From NCBI GenBank assembly GCA_009731375.1, contig BJOX01000013.1, forward strand, positions 1,684,061 to 1,748,060: a stretch of 64,000 bases of DNA. The letters run 5' to 3'. Under the pieces are notes generated by a model. That model had not been told where the DNA came from. It did not search any database and worked only from the letters and a program-made list of their open reading frames with translations. The DNA comes from Paulinella micropora (lineage: Eukaryota > Cercozoa > Imbricatea > Euglyphida). Positions within the stretch are counted from its first letter, which is position 1. Each line of letters opens with the position of its first letter. Position numbers and translations under genes: made by a program. Below are positions 33,981-44,513 of this stretch, in pieces.

Positions 33981-34015
<35 letters not shown>
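33561..34015. repeat. Microsatellites and upstream half of the host target repeat
   Basis: (AGAT)n, (TGAT)n, (AG)n and (AAAGAG)n tracts. Then ACAGACAATTTACTCTCTC and (TA)n directly abut the viral end at 34016. It matches the left half of the unoccupied repeat at 29845. Confidence 0.7.
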
Positions 34016-34023
<8 letters not shown>

Positions 34024-34200
34024 GTATTCTCGACTTGTCCAACCGCAAACTATAAAACAAGCCTTAAAAAAGTAAAAAACCAACATTAGACATATAGAAA
34101 ACATACATAAAAAATAAAAAAGTGTCAAATGTTTAACATAAATTTTTCTAACTGAGCACATTAAGAGAGATTTTTGACGAAAGGACACATAAACCATATA
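34016..34200. repeat. PLV terminal arm (right copy), palindrome lost in a join
   Basis: The same 183-base arm as at 476-658, ending AAACCATATA immediately before a 10-N join (34201-34210). The second arm of the palindrome is missing here, and the sequence after the join corresponds to about 957 in the left copy. Assemblers commonly break at long palindromes. Confidence 0.85.
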
Positions 34201-34210
34201 NNNNNNNNNN

Positions 34211-34620
34211 GGCAAACGATACAGCACACAAACAGATGAATATAAGAGCAGGGCGAGAGAAAATACCTTCTCCTGTTGCTGTCCAACCCCAAGGTTGGCC
34301 GTGTCCGACCTTGTTTTTTAAAGGTTGGACACTTTTTTATCGTTAAATTTCAATATTTATTATATAATTCTTCTTCGTATTAACTTTTTTTTATAGTGTC
34401 CAACCTGTCCGACCTTTTATTAAAAAAAAGTAAATTTTTCTTCCTGTCCCCCCCTTTTTTTTGGACACACAAAAAAATTTCTAAAAAAAAAGGTCGGACT
34501 TGGACACCTTGGACACGATTAATACTAAGACGAATTTCTCTCACTCGGTTGCTTAATAGCACTCTCAAGTGTCCAAGTCGATTTACGACGATTTAAGCGC
34601 GGGTGGATTTTCTATTTAAA
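34211..34620. repeat. Inner terminal repeat (right copy)
   Basis: Matches 957-1460 of the left copy, including the GTCC/GGAC-rich words and TTGGACACCTTGGACACGAT. The match ends near ATTTAAGCG, after which the two copies have unrelated genes. It is therefore a repeat of both genome ends. Confidence 0.75.
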
Positions 34621-34649
34621 ATAATTAAAATAATATAATTATATATATA

Positions 34650-34877
34650 ATGCCGAGGACACCTCAATTCACTAAGGAAGAAATCGTTCAACGGAGAAGG
34701 GAAAGGGCGAAAGCATTTTTGAAGGCTCATCCTGATAAGAATAGGGAAAATGCGAAAGCATACTATTATAAGAACCAAGAAAGGATAAAATTAATGCGGA
34801 AGGAGAAATACGAAAAACAAAAAACCGAATTGCTTGAATTAAGGGATTTTCGTAATAGTATGTTAAACAATATATAA
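34650..34877 (+). CDS. Small basic helical protein
   Basis: It has 75 residues, starting MPRTPQFTKEEIVQRRRERA, mostly a single Lys/Arg/Glu-rich helix. The ATG is directly preceded by ATATATATA. First gene of this genome end. It may be a DNA-binding or regulatory peptide. No family is recognised. Confidence 0.55.
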   Translation: MPRTPQFTKEEIVQRRRERAKAFLKAHPDKNRENAKAYYYKNQERIKLMRKEKYEKQKTELLELRDFRNSMLNNI

Positions 34878-34918
34878 TTTATTTTATATATAAAAATATA
34901 TACACTATTATATAAACC

Positions 34919-35431
34919 ATGGATACCTCTCACCGCCGATCGTATTGGACATATGAAGACTTACAACTCCATTTGGATTACGTGAATGGAAGTTATTTTC
35001 TAAATCTAGTCAATGCCGTTTCATTTCTATCACCCGATGGAAAGTGGAACACGGCCGACTGGAAACTTATGGAAAGTATAGAAAAAGGGGAAGAACAATA
35101 TTGTTGTTGCTCACACGAGATTACAAAGAATTACATTGTAAAAAACGTAAAAAACGGGAGAGAAATGGTGCTAGGCTCTGAATGTATCAAGCGGTTTAAG
35201 AACGATAAAATGAACAAAGACTTGTCATTGCTCATCCGCACTCTTGACAATCCAAACATTAAATTTTGTTGTTATTGTGATAGCAATAGGGCAATTCCAA
35301 AAAAGATTGTGGAGAAGTATCCGAACAGAGACAAGTATTATCACAAAGCCTGCTTAATAAATAGTTTGAAGTATTGCGAACATTGCGGACAATACAAAGG
35401 ATTTATTTCCTGTGGGTGCTTGAATAAGTAA
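34919..35431 (+). CDS. Zinc-binding protein of unknown role
   Basis: It has 170 residues. A first cluster (CCCSHEITKNYIVKN, then VLGSECIKRF) has the shape of a small zinc module found in other large DNA viruses, with CxC, a strand, and GSxC. Further pairs (CCYCD, CEHCG, CGC) follow in the C-terminal half. TATATAAACC lies just before the ATG. No enzymatic motif is visible. Confidence 0.55.
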   Translation: MDTSHRRSYWTYEDLQLHLDYVNGSYFLNLVNAVSFLSPDGKWNTADWKLMESIEKGEEQYCCCSHEITKNYIVKNVKNGREMVLGSECIKRFKNDKMNKDLSLLIRTLDNPNIKFCCYCDSNRAIPKKIVEKYPNRDKYYHKACLINSLKYCEHCGQYKGFISCGCLNK

Positions 35432-35571
35432 GAAAAGAAACAAGTTGTTTTTTTTGTTATAACGATATATAAAAAAATCTAATTCCTATTAAGGACAATG
35501 ATATACATGGGTATATGGATATATAGAATAATTAATTTATTTTTATAAAAATATCCGAGCGACTATATAAC

Positions 35572-38016
35572 ATGACCGCACCGACACTGACCAATAACCA
35601 ATGGTATTTCAAACAAGAAGAAGCACTGAGAGATAAACCACAAGATGCGGTTCTTATCAAGTGGGGAAATAAACAATTTGCCACTATGCCATGCCAAGAG
35701 GATTTCATTGAATTGATTGAAAACACGCCCGATGACCAAAAGCAATACTATGAAGTATTAATGGAAAACAAACCCCAACGAATGTTTGCCGACATTGATG
35801 GCGATGAATTATCAATCACACGAGAAAAAATGTATGAGCGGTGGAACACGCTTATGGAAAACGTATTTGCTAATGTAGGCTTGAAGTATAACTCCAAAAA
35901 AGCCAAATTCTTAGACGCGTGTAAGGATGGTAAAATGTCGTGCCATTTCTCTTACGATAACGGCTTAGTATTCAAAAACTGCGAAACACAAAAAGATTTT
36001 TGGAAGTATGTGGAAGTAGTGATTGAAAAAGATTATCCAGACCTTTGCTTCACGTTTGAACGAGCCGACAAGAATATCGAATTACGAACCATACTTGATA
36101 TCTCCGTCTATAACAAAAACAGGGCTTTTCGCACTATCTACTCTCATAAAGAGGACAGCGACCGCGTTTTGCTTCCGTATTCATACACCCCAAAAACCAA
36201 CACCTTGAAACTGCTACAAGATGTAGAAATAGATGATTATCTGATTATGCGCCCCGATGACAATACATTTTACGAAGTCAAAATCCCCGAATATACAACT
36301 TTGAAGCGATATCAACATATTACATTGGACGAAATACGCGAAATTATACTCCGCAAAATACCAAATGTAGAAATTGTTGAAATAAAGCAGAGAATGTTTG
36401 TTTTAAAAACCATAGGGACACGATTATGTATTATAAACGGAGAAGAAAATAAAAGCGATAATTGCTATGTAGTATGGAGAAGAGACGGGCTGTATTTCTA
36501 CTGCCACGATAGCACTTGCGAGGGTAAAGGCATGAAAATTCACGAATTATCGCCCCCTATCGTCCGCAATATCAACACGATTGATGACCTGCGCCGACTT
36601 GCCAGCGAATGTAAAAGCGTAGAAAAATTCAAAGAGTTGATAGATACTGCTTTGGCGTGGATGAATAATTCATACACTTTTGCCAACTTGGCAAAGCCGA
36701 CCATAATTGAAGAATATGTTGATTCCAAAGGCAAGAAGGTATTTCGCTACAAGACGGAGTCAGCAATGGAGTCATTCTTCAAAAACAAAAGAGTAAAGAC
36801 CAAGTTATCAAAGGAGGACTGGATAGCACTTGGCAAAACCCCCGCCACATTGAATGTTGTTGATTTGTATAAAATATGGACTACACACCCGAGAAGGCGC
36901 GAAGTAAATGACGTAATCTTTGACCCCAAGGCATACTTTGATAACGACAAACAAGGATTTTATAACTTGTTTAAGGGTTTTGAAATCCCAGCGGACACAT
37001 TAAAAGACGTGAAATCCTTCACGGCGGAAGAAGAAAAAAATGAAGCATTCTTTCAACATATCCTAAACAGATGGTGCGGGGGAAGACAAGACATATATAA
37101 AAAGGTGCTTGATATGTTTGCGAGCATTTACCAAAAGCCGTGGCAAAAACTACATTTATCATTGGTTTTAACGAGTACTGAACGAGCAGGTAAGGGTATT
37201 ATTCTTGAAATATTCAAAGACGTAATAGGCGCTGATTATTACTTCCAGCCGTCCGACGTTAGAGAAATATTAGGCGATTTCAATGCTCAACTCGCAAAAG
37301 CAATCGTAGTGTTTATGGACGAAATGGTATGGGGTGGTGATAAAGAACGAGCGGGAACAATTAAGAAACTCGTATCAGAAAACACGCTCACTCTTAAACA
37401 AAAATATTTACCAAATCTAACATTAGAAAATATGTTATTCTTAGTCCTTGCTTCAAACGAAGAATGGGTAGTGCCAGCGGGCACTACAGAGCAACGATGG
37501 CTAGTCCTTGAAGTGTATGACGAACTGGCACTCATGAAATCAGACGAAAAGAGAAAAGTGATTGCGGATATTAGGTCTATTGACAGGCAACGACTGGCGA
37601 AGTTTCTCCTTGAACGAGACCTCAGCGAGTTTAACGATCGCGAAACAATCATTACAAAGGGGCTACGAGAACAAAAAGTAAAATCTCTTTCAAAGTTGAG
37701 AAAGTGGTGGTTGGATTGCTTGAACTTTGGATATATCACAAACCAAATTTCAGGAATTCGTTTTGGTGAAGAAGTTTCAAAAGAAGCATTGTATGATGTG
37801 TATAAAGCAAATGCGAATGACCCGCACACTTCGCGTGTTAGTTTCTGGACTAGTCTTAAAAAACTAATGCCCAATATGGTAGAAAAGAAGAAAACGATGG
37901 AGGCAGGCACGCGAGTTAGATACGTAGATTTGCCAACTTTAGAAGAATGTAAAAATCAATGGAAGGTTATTTATGGTGATAATGAATGGACTTTTGACGA
38001 TGACGACGATGAATAA
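35572..38016 (+). CDS. Primase-helicase (AEP + SF3 helicase)
   Basis: It has 814 residues and is intact. N-terminal archaeo-eukaryotic primase: MFADIDGDE (residues 71-79, motif I), KMSCHFSYDNG (about 122-132, motif II) and DISVYNKNRAFRTIYSHK (motif III). A cysteine pair (YCHDSTCEGKG) near residue 310 probably binds zinc. The C-terminal superfamily 3 helicase has Walker A (STERAGKG, near 537-544), Walker B (VVFMDEMVWGG, near 578-588) and motif C (LVLASNEEWVV). This D5-type fusion is the main replication protein of many polinton-like viruses and virophages. TATATAAC directly precedes the ATG. No DNA polymerase is found in virus 1. Confidence 0.85.
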   Translation: MTAPTLTNNQWYFKQEEALRDKPQDAVLIKWGNKQFATMPCQEDFIELIENTPDDQKQYYEVLMENKPQRMFADIDGDELSITREKMYERWNTLMENVFANVGLKYNSKKAKFLDACKDGKMSCHFSYDNGLVFKNCETQKDFWKYVEVVIEKDYPDLCFTFERADKNIELRTILDISVYNKNRAFRTIYSHKEDSDRVLLPYSYTPKTNTLKLLQDVEIDDYLIMRPDDNTFYEVKIPEYTTLKRYQHITLDEIREIILRKIPNVEIVEIKQRMFVLKTIGTRLCIINGEENKSDNCYVVWRRDGLYFYCHDSTCEGKGMKIHELSPPIVRNINTIDDLRRLASECKSVEKFKELIDTALAWMNNSYTFANLAKPTIIEEYVDSKGKKVFRYKTESAMESFFKNKRVKTKLSKEDWIALGKTPATLNVVDLYKIWTTHPRRREVNDVIFDPKAYFDNDKQGFYNLFKGFEIPADTLKDVKSFTAEEEKNEAFFQHILNRWCGGRQDIYKKVLDMFASIYQKPWQKLHLSLVLTSTERAGKGIILEIFKDVIGADYYFQPSDVREILGDFNAQLAKAIVVFMDEMVWGGDKERAGTIKKLVSENTLTLKQKYLPNLTLENMLFLVLASNEEWVVPAGTTEQRWLVLEVYDELALMKSDEKRKVIADIRSIDRQRLAKFLLERDLSEFNDRETIITKGLREQKVKSLSKLRKWWLDCLNFGYITNQISGIRFGEEVSKEALYDVYKANANDPHTSRVSFWTSLKKLMPNMVEKKKTMEAGTRVRYVDLPTLEECKNQWKVIYGDNEWTFDDDDDE

Positions 38017-38060
38017 ACAATATATAAAAACGGATTTTTTTTTCTTGTAGTTAATATAGT

Positions 38061-38720
38061 ATGTTATCTACTAAGCAAAACTATTTAGATGCGATAGAAA
38101 AATGGACTCATTTAAGTAGTGATATTAAACCACCAACAAGCAAATCACTTAAAACTGATATCGTCGCATTTTACGAAAAATACCGACCCGAACAACCCCC
38201 GCGGGGTGATAACGTTGAAGTTTCATTACCCCCCGTTGATACATTGAAGAATGTTGCTTTTGACGAACCAGAAGAATTTACGCCTTTTAAAGAAAGTGAT
38301 TTGAAGGAAACTGGTATTACTGAAATCAAGGCCAACGTAGGAGAAGAATTGGCGAAAAAAGAATTACCTGTTTTGGAAGCAAAAGAGGAGCCTGCGCCAG
38401 TTAGGGAAAAGAAAACACCGATTAAAGCAAAGCGGAATCCGCCCGAGAGCGGGTATAGTTGCTATGAAATAATAACGGCACATTTGAAAGTATCCAAAGA
38501 CCCGTTTAACTTCTTGTATATGAAAGTTGAAGACCGCACCATATTACAGGAGGATATGAAGAAATGGCACGAAAGCAGATACGCACATATACCACCAGAG
38601 CAACGCCCCACTCTTAAATATGGTAAGTTAGATTATAAGACGTTTTTCCGCGATGTCTTATCTCAACACGAGGGCAAACTCACGACACTAAAAGATATGT
38701 ATGACAGGTTTCATGTGTAA
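38061..38720 (+). CDS. Unknown protein, disordered middle
   Basis: It has 219 residues. A helical N terminus is followed by a Pro/Glu/Lys-rich middle (about residues 50-135) and a globular C-terminal domain of 80 residues (YSCYEIITAHLKVSKDPFNF onward). No family is recognised. It converges with the next gene, overlapping by ten bases. Confidence 0.55.
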   Translation: MLSTKQNYLDAIEKWTHLSSDIKPPTSKSLKTDIVAFYEKYRPEQPPRGDNVEVSLPPVDTLKNVAFDEPEEFTPFKESDLKETGITEIKANVGEELAKKELPVLEAKEEPAPVREKKTPIKAKRNPPESGYSCYEIITAHLKVSKDPFNFLYMKVEDRTILQEDMKKWHESRYAHIPPEQRPTLKYGKLDYKTFFRDVLSQHEGKLTTLKDMYDRFHV

Positions 38721-39340
38721 GAGGCAGTTAGTGCTATGTCTCTCATCACATCAATATTGAAATATGAAGGTTTGAAAGATACAGGCTCCGCAGATGCTGA
38801 TTTATAATACACTTCCATTGTTAATGGAGCATCCGTCGCATATGCCACTAGAGCATCATTTGTTGTATTATTTACAATTCGTATAGTGCGGTTGTTGGTA
38901 GTGTCCGAGGGGTTTGGACAAGTCATCTGCCAAGTCAAATTCATTTGAACTCCGTATCTTTGGATTAGCCACACACAATCAAAAGACTTATAATCAATGG
39001 CGGTTGTATAATTTAGCACTTCGGTATAATAATCATATGTATTCGTGCCATCTGTGATATGAAACCAAAATTGAAAAGTGGCAATGCCAGTCGGAGCGGG
39101 TAAATTCAATGAACCACGAAATGATACATTAATGAAATAACCATATCCTAAACTTGATATTGTTTTGCTACCATATCCGCCCGTGCATAGAGTGGTAAAT
39201 GTGGAACTCGTCATCCATGACCTAAGGTCAAGACCAACATACGCATTTTGAATGTTTCTTGTTAATGTCGGGGTAGCCACGACCGCGATTGTTTTTGTGT
39301 CAATAGATTGTTGCTCTTGCGAACGGCCAAATATATTCAT
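38711..39340 (-). CDS. Spike-like protein, MNIFG family
   Basis: It has 209 residues, starting MNIFGRSQEQQSIDT and then beta-rich (LGYGYFINVSFRGSLNLPAP, FQFWFHITDGTN). The start resembles that of the protein at 4869 (MNLFGQRT), and both lie opposite in direction to the neighbouring structural genes. It is probably a virion surface or spike subunit, by composition and context only. Confidence 0.5.
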   Translation of the reverse strand: MNIFGRSQEQQSIDTKTIAVVATPTLTRNIQNAYVGLDLRSWMTSSTFTTLCTGGYGSKTISSLGYGYFINVSFRGSLNLPAPTGIATFQFWFHITDGTNTYDYYTEVLNYTTAIDYKSFDCVWLIQRYGVQMNLTWQMTCPNPSDTTNNRTIRIVNNTTNDALVAYATDAPLTMEVYYKSASAEPVSFKPSYFNIDVMRDIALTASYT

Positions 39341-39407
39341 TTTTTTGAGACTAAATATATATCTATCTTATATTATAAGATTTATTATAAAATAATAGAA
39401 TTTAAAT

Positions 39408-42400
39408 ATGAACCATTTAGGCAATCCGTGGGCATATCACTATTACGGCTCTGTGATAATAGACGAGGATTTAGAAGTTGATGGAGTATTATATGGCGAC
39501 CACATAGAAGCAAACTCAGTCCAAGCAAGGACTGACGACATAACCATATCGTCAAAAAATAATAACTCCTCTTTGTTGATATCTGATACTGGTTATGTGT
39601 CAATTAATAACGAATACGACTTACCAATAGCGGACGGCACGGCTAATCAAATATTAAAAACGGACGGGCTCGGCAATACTTCATTTGCTACATTGACTTC
39701 AAGTTATATAAGCGACTTTGAATTGGATAAATTAACGGATGTAGTCATAACAGGCACACCCAACAGCAATCAATTGCTTATTTACAGCACAGGGCAATGG
39801 AGAAACACAACATCACCTTATCTGAGATTAGATGGTCTCGCTATGATGTTTGGAGATTTAAATATGGGGGGTTTTAATGTAGTAAATGTTGGTAATGTTG
39901 ATGGTATTGATGTTTCCGCCCTTGATGCTTCTGTTGTTAAACTCACAGGCAACCAAACAATAACAGGAGCAAAGAATTTTTCTACGAATAGACTGAGAGT
40001 GAGTGGTAATACGGCACCAACTTCTGGGGCGGGTATAGAATTAGCATATGACAGCGATGTTAAAGCGGGTATATTAACTTCAATTGATAGAGATACAATC
40101 ACATATAAACCATTCATATTTGGAGGTGAGGCATTTTATTTCGGCGGGGGGTCAGGCGATATATTTACTATTTCAAATACGGAAGTAAAGTCAATGAAAC
40201 CGCTAAACATGGGAGGATTTGCTATTTCAAATGTCGGTAATGTTGATGGTGTTGATGTTTCGGCTCTTGATAGTTCTGTGGTAAAACTAACAGGAGACCA
40301 AACCATAACAGGGGATAAAATATTTACTACTTATTTGGGTGTAAAAGATTCAAATCCATTAAACACAGGCAAATTATTCTTCAATTACAACAATAATATG
40401 GGTTCTATTTATTCGTCGGAGGCGGGTGGAGCCACGGGCTATCCATTATCTTTTGTCGGCTCGTCCATACTTTTTGCTCCAACAACAGGGGGTGGAATAA
40501 CATTGACTGGTAATGTTTTTAATTTTAACAGCACGACCGCAATCAGCGGACTTCCAGCACCATTCTATGACGGCGATGCTTCAACGAAGGCTTACACTGA
40601 TACTAAACTGGCAAAGGACGGCACAGTGGCTATGACGGGCAGTTTAAATATGGGAGGATTTAACATAACAAATGTAGGCAATGTTGATGGTATTGATGTA
40701 TCCACCCTTGATACCGCAGTCGTTAAACTAACAGAAAACCAAACCATAGCAGGAACAAAAACATTCAGCAGTATAATAAATGCTAGTGCGGGTATTGATA
40801 TGAAAAGCCAAAGCATAACAAATGCGAATTTGGTTGATGGTGTGGATGTTTCTACCCTTGATACTTCGGTGGTTAAACTAACAGGAGACCAAACCATAGC
40901 AGGGAATAAAAAATTTACATCAACTTTGGAAGTAAGTGGTTCATCCAATCCAACTACTTTTGACGGCATTGGCATAGCCTTTGACACAAAAATAGGAATG
41001 ATTGCCGCACAAAAAACAGCAACAGCGACTTGGTATCCGATACAAATAACGGGTTCGTATGTAGAGTTATATTCGGGTAATACTTTAATTATAACCGCAA
41101 CTGGCACTACACTATCTTTGAATAACAACAAAATAACAAACTTAGCCACACCATTAGCGACAACGGACGGAGCAAACAAAAGTTATGTGGATACATTAGA
41201 CGGGCAAAATGTGAAACTAACAGGAAACCAAACCATAGCAGGAATTAAGACATATAGCAGTGGTGTTGAAATAACGGGAAATTCAATCAATTCAACAACA
41301 AAGGGCACATTCATCGTTTTCAATTCTACCAGCAATATCGGGTCAATTGCTAGTTTGGATATGAAAACTGCAACATATTACAACTTTGAAATTTCTGCGA
41401 AAAAAATAAGTTTCATTATTGACGGGACGATTGTCGGTTGGGTAAATGCTTCGGGGCTAGATTGTAATAGTAGCAAAATAGCCAACCTTGGAACTCCTAC
41501 ATTATCAACAGACGGAGCGACAAAAGGGTATGCGGACACATTGGACGGGCAAAATGTAAAACTAACAGGAGACCAAACCATAACGGGAATTAAAATATTT
41601 AATGGAAGTAGAAATGATGTAAGAGCACTGACCTTATTAAGCCAAGCCGATTTTAATAATGTGGATATCATTAATGGTGGAAATATAACATATAATGGGG
41701 CTCGGATATTAAACCAAAATGGAGGAGATATATTCTTTTCTCAGACAACCGGCGATTGGCAGTCTTTCTTATATACTTTAAACACTGATTCAAGTGGAAC
41801 TGCCGACCAAAGAGGCTACCTATTCACGAATGTAGCATTTGATGTAAAAGGTGCGGGGCTTTATATTTCAAAACTTTTGGATAATAAAAGTGCTTCGTCT
41901 GACATCGTCCGTTTTAATAATGCTGGTGGTATGCGGTTTTATGGTGCTTTGGATATGAACAGCAACAACATAACGAGTGGTGGAACAATAACAGGAACTA
42001 CATTAACGGCAACTGCTGGTATGACTACAACAACGGCAACCGCGAGTGGATTAATAACGGCAAATGCGGGGATTACATACACGGGAACACTGACATCGGC
42101 AACGAATACCAGCGGGGCAAAGATAGGAATTCAGGGACCAACAGACGGGACGAGTGCGAAAGGAATATTTTTATGGGATACAACTAATACGAGTTGGGGG
42201 ATTTATGCGGCATCTGGCGGAGGTGGAAACACTAGAAGTTTGGCAAATGGTTTGGCGGTTTCTGGAAATGATTTTAGTTCGTATAGTTTTCGGTTTAGGG
42301 TTGCTAATGATTCTACAATGGGTTTTGTGTGGGAAAATTCAGCAGAGCAATTGTTGATGTCGTTGAATGGGGCAAACGGGACTTTATGGACGAAAGGGTT

Positions 42401-43407
42401 AATAACCGCAAGTGCTGGGGTATCAACAACAACATTAACAACGAGCGATAAAATAACAACAGCATCAGGTAAGCCGATAATCATAGGCAATCAACAAAGG
42501 GAGTGGGAGCAACTGGAGGATTGGAAATATACGGGACGGCGAGTAATGTCGCAGGAGCACACATACAGGCAATAACTTCAGCAGACATCTATCCAGTTTT
42601 TCAACAACTAAACTGGTCGCACGACAATGTCAATTTAAGTTTTGATGCTTATTTTGACGGCACGAACTGGAAATCAAGCCACAGCGGTTCAAACTTTCTA
42701 ATTCAAAAAGGTGGAAAACTCGCTTTTTATTATAATTCAGGAACAGCGGTTGGAAACAATATATCTTACACTGAGGCGATGAACATCAATACAAGCGGAG
42801 ATTTAAGCATCATAACAGCATCCAGCGGATTTTTAACATTAAGAAAATATCAGAGTGCTACCAACAACCCACAAATATTTATGAAATCAGGAGGATATTC
42901 AAATTATGGTGTTGTCTGTGCGATTAATGGCTTGCTTCACGCTTGGACTACTTCGGACTCAACAGGCGTGAATTCTGGTAATTATGTTTATGTTCCTCTT
43001 AATGGCAACTGGACATACACATCGGACAGGAGATTAAAATCAGATATTAAAACATTAGACTGCGGGGATTGTTGCGAGAAACTAATGAAAATAATTGTTG
43101 TTCATATTATTTGAAGTCAGACGAGAAGAAAGAAAAAAAGAACCACGGATTTATTGCGGACGAAGTCAAAAAGATTTTTCCAGAATTTGTATCCGAAAGT
43201 GGAATAAAAGCAGACGACGGAGATGGAAACCTTGAAGGCATAACATATACAAGTTTTATACCGATACTTGTCAGTGCTTTTCAACATTTATCGGAGAAAG
43301 TAGTTAATTTAGAGAAAGAAAATAAAACTTTACTTAATATACTACAAGACCAAGCAAACCAATTAGCCGAAATTAGAGCAGTCGATTTTTCAAATGTCCA
43401 GCAATAA
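39408..43407 (+). pseudogene. Tail-fibre-like protein with S74 chaperone end, two frameshifts
   Basis: About 1330 residues over three frames. The long N-terminal part (to about 42500) has at least six repeats of the type NVKLTGNQTIAGIKTYS preceded by DGANKSYVDTLDG or NMGGFNVVNVGNVDG, as in phage fibres. A shift in AAAGGG near 42495 leads to the next frame. A second shift near 43090-43100 lies inside the C-terminal domain. That domain has TSDRRLKSDIKTL before, and HGFIADEVKKIFPEFV after, the break: the catalytic and core motifs of the Peptidase_S74 intramolecular chaperone. A coiled coil ends the protein. Expected role: trimeric receptor-binding fibre that trims its own chaperone. Confidence 0.7.
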
Positions 43408-43747
43408 TACAACTAGACTTCACAGACCCCCGCCTATTATGGATATGGATGGCGAACTAACTCCAGAATTAAAGTCTCGTGTTTTGGACATTGAACTAAA
43501 GACGGAAGAAAAAAAGATTGACAATGAAATTGAGAACGAATGGAACTGCTGTATGACGACAAGGAAAACAGACAGCCGACTTATTAAATACTTATTTCAA
43601 ATGGCTATAATTATAGCAATCATCACGATTTGCTTAATAAAACTCGCTAAAAATAACTTACCTTGCGAGCAGGCAAATGTATATGTAGGTTTGATTAGTT
43701 TATTAATCGGCATCGTGCTTCCTTCTCCTTCTTCAAGTAAGAAATGA
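43394..43747 (+). CDS. Small protein with two membrane segments
   Basis: It has 117 residues. The ATG lies inside the last codons of the fibre gene (14-base overlap). Two hydrophobic stretches (MAIIIAIITICLIKLA, about 75-90, and VYVGLISLLIGIVL, about 97-110) follow an acidic N-terminal half. It is a likely virion-membrane or lysis protein. No family is recognised. Confidence 0.55.
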   Translation: MSSNNTTRLHRPPPIMDMDGELTPELKSRVLDIELKTEEKKIDNEIENEWNCCMTTRKTDSRLIKYLFQMAIIIAIITICLIKLAKNNLPCEQANVYVGLISLLIGIVLPSPSSSKK

Positions 43748-43987
43748 GCATTCATATAGTTGAGTTTTATACCAAGAAGCATCACTACCTGAGCACATTA
43801 ACGGCAGGGCTTCATCAAAACTAACACACCAATCACTAAAAGGTTTATACACACATTTAAATTTAGTATCTATACCTTTTTGAATACAATAAACACAACT
43901 TATATTCTTTTTTTCGCTTATCCGTGAGTAAAAGTCGCAGGCAGTCCGCGAAATAACCGAGCACACAAATAGCAATATTAATAACAT
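43733..43987 (-). CDS. Small Cys-rich secreted or membrane protein
   Basis: It has 84 residues. The N terminus (MLLILLFVCSVISRTAC) looks like a signal peptide or membrane anchor. Seven further cysteines follow, suggesting disulfides. It converges with the membrane protein gene on the other strand. No family is recognised. Confidence 0.5.
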   Translation of the reverse strand: MLLILLFVCSVISRTACDFYSRISEKKNISCVYCIQKGIDTKFKCVYKPFSDWCVSFDEALPLMCSGSDASWYKTQLYECSFLT

Positions 43988-44006
43988 ATACTATAATATT
44001 CATAAT

Positions 44007-44270
44007 TTACCAAAGTAAATGATAAGCCCAATATGCGGGTTGATTTTTGTTTAAATATGCGGGCTTTCCATCCTTTGTTTTGATTGCTTGATGTCTGGCA
44101 CGATAACTTTCCCGTCTGTCTTCGTCTTGATGTTTAGTATAATCTGAATAACCAGATGCGCCAAAGTTGATGCGACGGCCGTTATAGACGACATAATACT
44201 TTTTTCCTTTCACTTTACTCTCGCCGAAGTCTGTCGCGCCCAATGATAGTGCTTTCTCTCGTAGCCCCAT
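44007..44270 (-). CDS. Small conserved viral protein (YxVxYNGRxINFG type)
   Basis: It has 87 residues. The segments KYYVVYNGRRINFGASGYSD, a central HQDEDRRESYRARH and a final YHLLW match, as I recall it, a small basic protein seen in many giant viruses and phages, often annotated as a structural protein or domain of unknown function. Its role is not known. It begins one base into the stop of the next upstream gene (TAATG). Confidence 0.6.
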   Translation of the reverse strand: MGLREKALSLGATDFGESKVKGKKYYVVYNGRRINFGASGYSDYTKHQDEDRRESYRARHQAIKTKDGKPAYLNKNQPAYWAYHLLW

Positions 44271-44488
44271 TATATATTATCTTTCTCTTTAATTATATTA
44301 TTATAAATTGCTTCTCGTTGCTTATCTGATAGCGGTAAGCGGTAAAGGATATTTTCAGGTTTTCTAAAAATGTTGGGGTTTCTATTCACTAAATTCTGAG
44401 TGATGCGGATTTGGTCAATTTCCTTTCTAAGCCGTTCTAGTTCCTCCAGTTGTTGCTCGTCTTTGCTTTTTTCTTTTTTATTTTCCAT
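44270..44488 (-). CDS. Small coiled-coil protein
   Basis: It has 72 residues: a Lys/Glu-rich helix, then a short globular part (ENILYRLPLSDKQREAIYN). It is translationally linked to the 44007 gene. It is divergent from the gene at 44514, with only 25 bases between the starts, so both promoters must overlap. No family is recognised. Confidence 0.5.
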   Translation of the reverse strand: MENKKEKSKDEQQLEELERLRKEIDQIRITQNLVNRNPNIFRKPENILYRLPLSDKQREAIYNNIIKEKDNI

Positions 44489-44513
44489 GTTATATAATAG
44501 TGGATAAAAAAAA

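Noticed and set aside
33706-34227. Open frames across the viral terminal arm and (AG)n/(TA)n tracts
   Set aside because: Microsatellite and palindrome translation only; the same pseudo-frame appears at 689-1159.
34016-34620. LTR of a retrovirus-like element
   Set aside because: The repeats at the two genome ends are inverted relative to the reconstructed virus, palindromic, and border DNA-virus genes.
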